Source of the DNA: Myxococcales bacterium
GTDB lineage: Bacteria; Myxococcota_A; Polyangia; Polyangiales; Ga0077539
NCBI GenBank assembly: GCA_013298625.1
Contig: JAAFIF010000097.1
Coordinates: forward strand, 1-35,567
Reading direction: 5' to 3'
DNA length: 35,567 nt
Part shown: piece after piece, positions 22,764-30,746 of the stretch
Layout: each line of letters starts with the position of its first letter
Position numbering within the stretch: the first letter of the stretch is position 1
The notes under the pieces: generated by a model
Database searches by the model: none
Told to the model about the DNA's origin: nothing
What the model saw: only the letters and a program-made list of their open reading frames with translations
Translations under genes and position numbers: made by a program

Positions 22764-25724
22764 ATGGTAGACCGCGATGGGCATCGTTTGGCGACGACCG
22801 AGAGCGATCCAGCGCGCGGAACAGAGCGACCCCCGCCGGTCGTTGTCGCACTCGTGCGACGAAGTTGGGCGCCGTGGCTCGGAGCGATCCTCGCGTTGGT
22901 CATCCGCGACGCGTCGAGCACGCGCCTGACGCTGCAGCCTCGCTCGCTGCGCAGCGCTGCGATGATGGGCGCGCGTATCGCACCCGAGCTCGCGCGGTCG
23001 CTGCGGGCGGCGACGCTCGACGTTCGCGTGACCGACGCCGCGGGCGCGTCGGTGAGCAGCGCGGTGGTGGACGTGTTTTGGCTGGTCGAGGGCAGGGCGG
23101 TCCCGGTCGCGCGCGGGATCGCGGCGGACGGCGGGCGCGTCACGGTCGACGACCTGGCGATGGGACGCTACGTGATCGTCGCGTCGAGCCCGGGGCTCTC
23201 GAGGGCGAGCGCGATCGAAGAGCTGCGCGAGCAAGGGACGCGCGAAGTCACGCTCGTCACTGGGCCCGAAGCGACGATCGCCGGGACGATTCGCAGGGAC
23301 AACGGACGCTCGAGCGAGCCGAGCGCCCTCAGCGGCGTGGTCGTGCGCGTCGTCCCGGATGGCGGCGGAAGCGAGCCCGCGTTCGCGGCGCGCACGAGCA
23401 GCGACGGGACGTACACCGTGCGGGGTCTGCGGCCGGGGACGTGGCGCGTCGAGCTCGACGACGAGCAATACGAGCCGGTGATTCGCCGCGCGGTCCCAGC
23501 GCCGTCGCGCTCGGTCGACGTGGTGCTCAAGGCCTTCGCCGTCGTGCGCGCGACGGTGCGCGACGAGCGAGGCGCGGCTGTCGCCAACGCCCGCGTCTCC
23601 ATCGCCGGCAGCGGCCTGTGGCCCGCGCGCGCAGAGACCGTCGGCGCCGACGGCACCGTGCGCCTCGCGCGCGTCCCCTCGGGCGTGTACGAGCTTCGCG
23701 CGCAGATGGGCTCGCTCGTCGCCGAGCCGATCGCGCCGCTCTTGCTCGATCCCGGTGAGTCGCGGGACGTGCAGCTCGTGCTCACCGAAGGCGCAGCGAT
23801 CGAGGGCCGCGTGATCGACGCGCGCACGGGCGCTGCGGTCGCGGACGCCAGGGTGATCGTCGCCGAAGACGCGCTCTCGGCTGCGCCCCGCGCGCTGCTC
23901 AGCGAGCACGACGGAGCGTTTCGCCTCCGCGGCCTGCTGCGACGCCCGCACGTGATCAGCGCGCGCGCGACAGGATATGTCCCGCGCGTCGGCGACGCGG
24001 TTCAGCCGGGCGCTGCGCAACCGGTGACCGTGGCGCTCGACCGCGAGGTGCTCGTGCGCGGTCGCGTCGTCGACGGCCGAGGCGCGCCGATCGCCAACGC
24101 GCAGGTGGAGATCTCGACGATCGACCTCGACGGGCGGCCCTCGTACCTCAACGCCACGGGGCGCGCGTTTCGCGAGCAGCTCTTCGAGCGCCAACAACGG
24201 GGGCCCGCGCCGCTGCGGCCCGGCGGAGAGCTGGGCGTGACGAGCGGCCGCGTCCCGCACATCCCCACGGACCCAGCGGCTGTTCGACCGGTCGAAACGC
24301 TGGGTGAATCGGGGTTCGTCACCGACGAGCAAGGGCGCTTCAGCGTGGGAGAAATCCCGCCGGGCTCGGTGCGCGTCACCGCGCTGCACCCCGCGTACGT
24401 GCGCGGCGAGACGGCGTTGCGCGCGGCGCGCGCGGGGGACACGCTCGAGTTCGACGTGGTCCTGCACGCGGGCGGGATCGTGGACGGAAGGCTCGTGGAC
24501 GAGCGAGGGTTTCCGATCGCGCAGCAGATGATCGAGGTGCGCGTCGAGCGCGACCCGGTCGTTCGACGGGCGTTTTCGGGGCGCGACGGGACGTTTCGCG
24601 TTCCGTCGGTGCTCGGTCGCGCGAGCGTCGTCGCCATGGTCGGCGGCCGCGCCGCGGCGCGCGCGGACATCGACGTGCCGGACGAGCAAGAGGTGCGCGT
24701 GGTCCTCGCGCTCGACCGAGAGACGCGTCGCGTGCGCGGTCGCGTGGTCGATCCGCAGGGCTATCCCGTGACGGGCGCAGAGCTCGTGATCGCTGGCGGA
24801 GGACACTCGACGCGCGCGGTCTCGGGCGCAGATGGGACGTTCGACGCGCTGCTCGCAGGGCGCGGCGCGTTTTCGCTCGAGGCGCGACACCCGCGATTTG
24901 CCCCGCGGATCGTGAGCAGCCCCGCCGCGGGCGAAGAGCTGCGCGTGGCTCTCGAAGCCGGCGCCACGGTGAGCGTCCACGTCGACGCCCGCAGCTGCGC
25001 GCGCGGCGACGTCGACCTCGCCATCGAGACCCCGTGCGGAACGCTCCATCGCAGCACCCGCGCCGAGTCCGACGTGCGCTTCGAGCAAGTGTGCCCCGGC
25101 CGCGTCATCGTCAGCGCCATCGCAGACGGCTGCATCCGTGCGACCGCGCTGGTGAGCGGCGTTCGCAGCGGCGCCACGGTCGACGTCTCGCGCGTCGAGC
25201 TGCTCGCGGGCGGCGGGGCCGAAGGCGAGGTCGTCGACGGTCGCGGCGAAATGGTCGCAGGCGTGGCCATCGTGCTCGCTGAGAGCGCGGACGGCGCGGC
25301 GCTCGCGCGCTCCGATCGAACGGGGCGCTTTCGGGCGGACGCGCTGCCCGAGGGCGATCAGCGCGTGCTCGCCGTCCATCCTGTGCTCGGCCGCAGCGAT
25401 GTTGCGACGGTGCGCGTGCTGCGAGGCACCGTCGCGCGCGGGTTGCGGCTGCGCTTCGCGGGCGCGCTCGAAGGGGCCGCGCTCGAAGGAGCCACGCGGT
25501 GGCTCGCGATCGCCGCGCGGGCAGGGCGGCTCGTGGTCGATCGCGTCGATCAGGGCTCGTCCGGGCAGCGCGCGGGGCTGCGCGTCGGCGACGTGGTGCT
25601 CACCGTCAACGGTCAGGCGATGACCGACGCGACCGCGGTCGAGCGACGCGTTGCGGGCGGCGAGGAGTGCGTCGTCGAGGTCGAGCGGGGCGGATCGCGC
25701 TCGCTCGTGCGGGTCGTCCCGTGA
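22764..25724 (+). CDS. Large protein of carboxypeptidase-regulatory-like repeats ending in a PDZ domain
   Basis: This 986-residue protein has one hydrophobic segment near the N terminus (about 25-48, signal anchor) followed by a series of small beta-sandwich repeats. Each starts with a phrase like GRVVDxxGxPVAxAxV: about 262-280, 347-366, 431-450, 573-592, 657-676 and 819-838. Many have a partner phrase D.G.F.V..L..G...V. Such carboxypeptidase D regulatory-like domains are found in large surface or secreted proteins. A PDZ domain follows (about 908-985) with GSSGQRAGLRVGDVVLTVNG. PDZ domains bind protein C termini or regulate envelope proteases, but no protease domain is present. The protein is probably anchored in the inner membrane with the repeats outside. 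It ends 10 bp from the convergent tamB gene. Function unknown. Confidence 0.8.
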   Translation: MVDRDGHRLATTESDPARGTERPPPVVVALVRRSWAPWLGAILALVIRDASSTRLTLQPRSLRSAAMMGARIAPELARSLRAATLDVRVTDAAGASVSSAVVDVFWLVEGRAVPVARGIAADGGRVTVDDLAMGRYVIVASSPGLSRASAIEELREQGTREVTLVTGPEATIAGTIRRDNGRSSEPSALSGVVVRVVPDGGGSEPAFAARTSSDGTYTVRGLRPGTWRVELDDEQYEPVIRRAVPAPSRSVDVVLKAFAVVRATVRDERGAAVANARVSIAGSGLWPARAETVGADGTVRLARVPSGVYELRAQMGSLVAEPIAPLLLDPGESRDVQLVLTEGAAIEGRVIDARTGAAVADARVIVAEDALSAAPRALLSEHDGAFRLRGLLRRPHVISARATGYVPRVGDAVQPGAAQPVTVALDREVLVRGRVVDGRGAPIANAQVEISTIDLDGRPSYLNATGRAFREQLFERQQRGPAPLRPGGELGVTSGRVPHIPTDPAAVRPVETLGESGFVTDEQGRFSVGEIPPGSVRVTALHPAYVRGETALRAARAGDTLEFDVVLHAGGIVDGRLVDERGFPIAQQMIEVRVERDPVVRRAFSGRDGTFRVPSVLGRASVVAMVGGRAAARADIDVPDEQEVRVVLALDRETRRVRGRVVDPQGYPVTGAELVIAGGGHSTRAVSGADGTFDALLAGRGAFSLEARHPRFAPRIVSSPAAGEELRVALEAGATVSVHVDARSCARGDVDLAIETPCGTLHRSTRAESDVRFEQVCPGRVIVSAIADGCIRATALVSGVRSGATVDVSRVELLAGGGAEGEVVDGRGEMVAGVAIVLAESADGAALARSDRTGRFRADALPEGDQRVLAVHPVLGRSDVATVRVLRGTVARGLRLRFAGALEGAALEGATRWLAIAARAGRLVVDRVDQGSSGQRAGLRVGDVVLTVNGQAMTDATAVERRVAGGEECVVEVERGGSRSLVRVVP

Positions 25725-25734
25725 GCGCGCGTTG

Positions 25735-28700
25735 CTACGGCGTGTAGAAGAAATCCAGGCCGAATCGCTGTCCGTTGTTGGTGCTCGTGCCGATCACCCC
25801 GCCGAGCGAGAAGTGATCGTTGATGGTCGCGTCGATCAAGAGCTGCGCGCCCTGTCCGGTGGACTGCGAGTTGTTGTACGTGCCTTCGATGTACACGCGG
25901 TTGCCGAGAAAGCTCGGCAGCACGCCGATGCCCAAGCGCGAGAGCGCGGATCCATCGGCGCCGGGCTCGGCGATGACGGTGGGGACGAAGCCGACGCCGG
26001 TGCTCTCGAGCGCGCGCTGCACTTGTCCCGCGCCGAAGCCGTAGAGGACCGCAGTGAGCAGCGACGCTGCGGCCTGGCGGCCTTGCTGCTCGAGCGTCGC
26101 CTGGTCCGAGGCGCCGCGGGACTCTCGCCGACCGAGGACGAGCATCGCGAGGATCTCTGCGTCGCTGGCGCCGGGGTAGCGCTCGGAGCTGAAGCGGATC
26201 TCTGGTGAGTTCTTTCGGCCCGTGACGGTGATGGAGATGCGCCCGTCCGTCGGTGAGTCGTAGTGCAGCGCGACGTCGAGCAGCGGGTCGAGCGACGAGC
26301 TGCCGTCGAAGAGGACGCTGACGCGGTCGAAGTAGAAGCGCTTTCCAAAGAGCTCGAAGAAGTTTTGTCGGCCGAATTGAGAGACCGCGCCGCGCATGTA
26401 GATGGCGTTGTCGTAGCGGAGCGAGCCCTCGGTGGTGACGCCGATGAGAAAATCACGGCGGCGCAAGAAGATGGGCTCGAGCGTGCGAAAGCGCAGGTCT
26501 GTCGTAAATGAGCGGGAGGTGGTCGGGGCGTACACGCGCGAGCGGCCGAGGACGAAGACGCCGCTGGCCTCGTCGAGGGACTGCAGCGAGCGCGAGCTGT
26601 CCTCGGGCACGACGACGTTGGCGCGCTGGATCGTGAGGCTGCCGTCCATGCGATCGCGGTAGATGTACGCGTCGAAGACGAGGGCGCCGGTGATGATGGC
26701 GTAGAGGTTTCCCTCTTGGACGGCGGGAAAATTCTCGATCGTGGGGTTGAGTCGAAAGCGCGCGAGCTCGCCGCGGCTGCCGTTGAGGTCGATGAGCCCC
26801 GTCGCGGTCATCGAGCCCTGCGTGCCCCCAGAGCCGAGGTGCATGGACATGGGCGGCGAGAAGCGAAGCTGTCGCCCCGCGGCCATGACGGTGAGCTCGA
26901 TGTCGCGAAACGGAACGCCCATTCGCTCGATGGTCAGCTCGCCGCGTTGAACGGTGAAATACCCGGCGAACGCCCTGGGATCGCGCGCCTGCCAGCGCAG
27001 CGACGACGTGAACAGCCCGCCGACGTGGACGATCGGAGAGCGCTCGATGAGCGGCGCGACGCTCTCGAGCGGAAACGACACGGCGCTGAGGTTGATCTGC
27101 GCCTGGCTGTCGTTGACCCGCGCCTCGTGCCAGTCGCCGATCAACGGGACCGACGCGAGCATGCGAAAGCCGCCGGTCGCCGAGAACTCGTTGCGCGCGG
27201 TGGGATCGCACGACGAGCTGCCTTGGTTGCCTGGGGCCCAGGCGACGCACGAGCGCAGGGACCAATCGCGGCCGCGGCACGCGTCGGTGCGCTGATTGGT
27301 GGCAGAGCAGCCGTCGTACAAGCCGGCGCGCAGCGAGAGGTTGGCCGGCGCCTGACTGCGCACTCGCAAATCGTTGGCCGTGAAGTTGAGCAAGAACGGC
27401 CGGCTCGGATCGCCGGTGTCGGTGAGCGAGAGAGACGCGCGCCCGTCGACGCGATTGGTGCGCGCCCAGGCGAGGCGCGAGAGGTCGAGCGAGTTGCTGC
27501 GGACGCTCGCGCGCTCGATCACGACCGAGCGAAGTCCGTCGCGGCCGTCGAAGATGGCCCGGGGTTGAACGCGGGTGCGGAGCTCGAGGGCCGCGTGTGT
27601 TCCGCTGTCTTCGAGCGCGCCGCTGCGGCGAACGAGCGACGCGCGCGCGTCGACGTCGACCAGCGCGCGGTCGAGCACGGTCTCGGCGTCGCGCGTGGAT
27701 GTGATGTTCACCGTCGCGTCGATGCGCGCTTGATCGTTGGGGTTGAGCCACTCCGGCGCGTCGCTGGTCGCGTGCAGCTCGACGCGGATCGACGGCGCAC
27801 GCAGCGCTCCGTCGATGTGAATCGAGCTCTCGAGCGTCCCGTTGATGGGAGGCCGAACGAGCGACGGAATCAACCGCGCGGCGGCCGGCGTAAACGGCCA
27901 CTGCGCGGCGCTCGCGGGACCGACATGCAGATCGAGCCCGACCGTCGCAGCGGCGAGCGCGGTCATGGTCTCTCGCGGAAAGAGCACTTCGACCCAGCGC
28001 TTTCCTGAGCCGCGCGACGAGCGAATGGTCGAGATGGTGCCCGTGAGGGCAGTGTGCCACGGGCCTCCGACGGTGCCCTCTGCGCGCACGAGCGCGCGGG
28101 CGAAGTCCGCTTCGCGGAGCACGCACTGCGCGGGCAGCGGTCGGGTCTCTTCGGCGTTGGCGTCTGCTCCCCACGCGATCGCGGTCTGCGCCCGCTCGGG
28201 CACGCTCTGCGCGCTGGCCACGACCGCGCACAGCGCTCCGCGCAACCGCAGCGGGATCGTCAGCGCGCTGGCGCCTCGCGGGTTGATCGGCCGCGGATCG
28301 CGCCTCCGTCCGAAGATCGCGCCGGTCACCGCCGCCCGCACGTTCGCCGACGGAACAAACCCGCGCACATCGAAGCCGAACACCGTCGCCAGCGGCGAGC
28401 TCGGCGACGCGCGGCTCGCGGTGATCGTCGCGTTGGCGTTGCCCGCAAACACCGCTCCTGGCGGCGCGAATTGCTGCAGCAACGACGCGGGCGCGTTCTG
28501 GATCTCCGCTCGCACCGAGCGGATCGCGTTGACCGCGCCGTCCGCTCCGCCGCGGGTCGCCCGGCGCGCGTCGAACTGCGCGCTCAACGCCACACGCGGA
28601 CGGTTGGGGCCGCTCGCTCCGTACTCGAGCGTCGCGTCGATGTTGTCCGCGCCGTCGCGCTCGCTCGCTTGCAGCACGAGGTCCACCGCGCCCACGACAG

Positions 28701-30741
28701 GCAGCGAGCCTCCGTGCCACTCGAGCCTTCCGCGCGGCCGTCCGCCGACGATCCGCAGGTCTCCGCCCACCGCGCCGCCCACGCCGCGCTCGAGGCCCGC
28801 TGCGCGCGCGATCCACTCGGTCGGCAGCTGCGCGAGGTCCGTCTCGATCCCGTTGGCGCCGACGGTGACCGCAGCGCGTCCTCCGTCTTCGGTCTCGATC
28901 GTCGCGCGCACCGTGGGGCGGCCCCGCGTCGGCGCGTTGATGTTGGCCGTCACCGTTGCGCGCGCGCCGCGCACGCTGAGCTGCGTGCGGCCGAGGGTCA
29001 CGCGCGTGTGGTGCTCGTCGCGCTCGATCGCGAACGACCCCTGCGCGTGGGTCGGGCCTCGCGACGGATCACCGGGCAGCGCCGCGATGCGATCGCCTGA
29101 CGCTCCAAAGCTGCCGCGCAGCGAGCGACGCGGGTCGCCTGTGACGTGAACGCTGCCATCGACGGGGCCGAATCCAGCGGCGACGATGCCTGTTCCGTTT
29201 GCGTCCGCGCGCAGGTCCAGCGAGCCGTCGGCGCGCACGGTGACAGTCCCTCTGGCGCGACCGCTCGCCACGCGCACGCCGCCAGGCACCCGCAGGTTGC
29301 GCGCGGTCGTGTCGAACTCAACCTCGGTCTGGCCGGCGCGTCGCGAGACGTGCGCGCGGTAGCGAGCGCCTCCGCTCAACCCGAGGCCGCGCAGCAGCTC
29401 GATCTGGTTGGCGTCGCGAAGGTCGCCCTCGACGTCGATCTCCACGTCGCCGCTCGTGGCTTGCGCGAGCGAGACCGTCCCTCGCGCGTGCGTCGCCATC
29501 GAGGGAATCTCCAGGTCTTCGAGCTGCAACGAGTCGCGAGACAGCCGCGCGCGGGCCCGCAGCGGCGGAATCGCGTTGTCTTGCACGCGCGCGTCGAGCT
29601 CCGTCGCGTCGAGCGAGATCGCCTCTCCGTCCCGCGTGAAGCGCAGCCGACCGGAGATGTTCGACCGCGGCAGCCCCTCGCGCACGCGAGCGATGTCGAG
29701 CCCGGTGGTGTTGAGCGTCGCCTCCATGCGCGCGCCGTCGAGCACGAGCACGGCGGTGACGGGGCTGCCCGCGACGCGCGCGTCGACCTCGATGCGCAGC
29801 GGTTCGTTGGGCGGCCGCGAGAGACGAACGTGCGTGATCTCTGCGTCGGTGGCGATCGTGACGCCAGCGATTCTGCTGATCAATCGCGATCGAGCGAGGC
29901 AGCGCTGCCCGTCGATGCGCGTGCCGTTGCGGTCCACGTCGAGCGTGACGTCGCACTGAATCTCGTCGCCGCGCAGCCGCGCGCCAGCGTGCAGCGATCC
30001 CTCGAACGGCTGCGGCGGTTCGGGGGTCTGCGCGGGCGCCGCGGGACGAGGGCTCCAAGGAGGGAGCGTGAGCTGAAACTCGCCGTTGGCGATGGCTCGG
30101 CCGTAGCGCTGCGCGTCGACCGAGGTCGCGCCGAACGTGGTGCGCAGCGCGAACGGCTCGGTCACCATCGAGCCCTGAACCGAAGCAGTGTTGACGGCGA
30201 CGGGCACCGCGGGGTGACCCACGTCGATGTTCGCGACCGTCACGCGCATCGAGGGAAACCGAATCGTGCTCGGCGCGCGCGTCGCTTGTGCGCGTTGCGC
30301 GCGGGCGTTGGCGCGCGGGGTCGCGCTCTCGCTGCGGCTGTCGAACGCGCCCGCGATCGAGGGAACTCCGTCGTCGCCGAATACGAGCCGCAGCGTCCCG
30401 ACGCGCAGCGCGAGCGCGGGCATCGCGGCGTCGGGGCGGCCGAGGGCGGACTTGATCGCGGCGATCAGCGATCCCGCCGTGAGCACGCCGCCGTCGGCGA
30501 TGCGGCGTCCCGAAGCGTCGTCGAGGGTGATGTTGCTCGCGACCAGTCCGCCGACGGGGTTGAGCTGGTCGATCGAGCCGACGTGCAGCTTGCCTCGAAA
30601 GAGATCGGCGAGGATGGAGTTGGTCACGTCGCGCGCGGCGTTGCGTCCGTCGCGGGTCGGCAAGTGCATCACCGCCGCGACGACCGAGAAGGTCGCGAGC
30701 GCGAGGACGTACCCCAGTGCTGCGAGCGCGCGACGGAGCAT
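25735..30741 (-). CDS. tamB: TamB-like translocation and assembly module inner-membrane protein
   Basis: This 1668-residue protein has an N-terminal inner-membrane anchor (about 5-25), a very long periplasmic body of beta-strand repeats, and a C-terminal TamB (DUF490) domain with FGRQNFFELFGKRFYFDRVSVLF, SITVTGRKNSPEIRFSS, SDAEILAMLVLG and an end LDFFYTP. TamB-type proteins form a hydrophobic groove spanning the periplasm and help outer-membrane protein assembly or lipid transport together with a TamA-type barrel. Its gene starts 5 bp after the stop of the adjacent TamA-like gene, so the two are an operon. The ATG at 30741 is chosen because the membrane anchor starts there; the longer frame overlaps the TamA gene. 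A cysteine-rich insertion is seen near residues 1143-1180. Size is within the family range. Confidence 0.9.
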   Translation of the reverse strand: MLRRALAALGYVLALATFSVVAAVMHLPTRDGRNAARDVTNSILADLFRGKLHVGSIDQLNPVGGLVASNITLDDASGRRIADGGVLTAGSLIAAIKSALGRPDAAMPALALRVGTLRLVFGDDGVPSIAGAFDSRSESATPRANARAQRAQATRAPSTIRFPSMRVTVANIDVGHPAVPVAVNTASVQGSMVTEPFALRTTFGATSVDAQRYGRAIANGEFQLTLPPWSPRPAAPAQTPEPPQPFEGSLHAGARLRGDEIQCDVTLDVDRNGTRIDGQRCLARSRLISRIAGVTIATDAEITHVRLSRPPNEPLRIEVDARVAGSPVTAVLVLDGARMEATLNTTGLDIARVREGLPRSNISGRLRFTRDGEAISLDATELDARVQDNAIPPLRARARLSRDSLQLEDLEIPSMATHARGTVSLAQATSGDVEIDVEGDLRDANQIELLRGLGLSGGARYRAHVSRRAGQTEVEFDTTARNLRVPGGVRVASGRARGTVTVRADGSLDLRADANGTGIVAAGFGPVDGSVHVTGDPRRSLRGSFGASGDRIAALPGDPSRGPTHAQGSFAIERDEHHTRVTLGRTQLSVRGARATVTANINAPTRGRPTVRATIETEDGGRAAVTVGANGIETDLAQLPTEWIARAAGLERGVGGAVGGDLRIVGGRPRGRLEWHGGSLPVVGAVDLVLQASERDGADNIDATLEYGASGPNRPRVALSAQFDARRATRGGADGAVNAIRSVRAEIQNAPASLLQQFAPPGAVFAGNANATITASRASPSSPLATVFGFDVRGFVPSANVRAAVTGAIFGRRRDPRPINPRGASALTIPLRLRGALCAVVASAQSVPERAQTAIAWGADANAEETRPLPAQCVLREADFARALVRAEGTVGGPWHTALTGTISTIRSSRGSGKRWVEVLFPRETMTALAAATVGLDLHVGPASAAQWPFTPAAARLIPSLVRPPINGTLESSIHIDGALRAPSIRVELHATSDAPEWLNPNDQARIDATVNITSTRDAETVLDRALVDVDARASLVRRSGALEDSGTHAALELRTRVQPRAIFDGRDGLRSVVIERASVRSNSLDLSRLAWARTNRVDGRASLSLTDTGDPSRPFLLNFTANDLRVRSQAPANLSLRAGLYDGCSATNQRTDACRGRDWSLRSCVAWAPGNQGSSSCDPTARNEFSATGGFRMLASVPLIGDWHEARVNDSQAQINLSAVSFPLESVAPLIERSPIVHVGGLFTSSLRWQARDPRAFAGYFTVQRGELTIERMGVPFRDIELTVMAAGRQLRFSPPMSMHLGSGGTQGSMTATGLIDLNGSRGELARFRLNPTIENFPAVQEGNLYAIITGALVFDAYIYRDRMDGSLTIQRANVVVPEDSSRSLQSLDEASGVFVLGRSRVYAPTTSRSFTTDLRFRTLEPIFLRRRDFLIGVTTEGSLRYDNAIYMRGAVSQFGRQNFFELFGKRFYFDRVSVLFDGSSSLDPLLDVALHYDSPTDGRISITVTGRKNSPEIRFSSERYPGASDAEILAMLVLGRRESRGASDQATLEQQGRQAAASLLTAVLYGFGAGQVQRALESTGVGFVPTVIAEPGADGSALSRLGIGVLPSFLGNRVYIEGTYNNSQSTGQGAQLLIDATINDHFSLGGVIGTSTNNGQRFGLDFFYTP

Positions 30742-30746
30742 GACGA

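Noticed and set aside
21693..25379. A 1228-codon open frame on the minus strand
   Set aside because: Only the downstream third (to 22679) is a real gene, rluA. The rest is arginine/histidine-rich shadow sequence opposite the repeat/PDZ gene, a usual effect of GC-rich codon bias.
26453..28816. A 787-codon minus-strand open frame and several long plus-strand frames opposite tamB
   Set aside because: They are rich in Arg, Ala and His with no domain or start signal, and lie wholly within the well-supported tamB gene.
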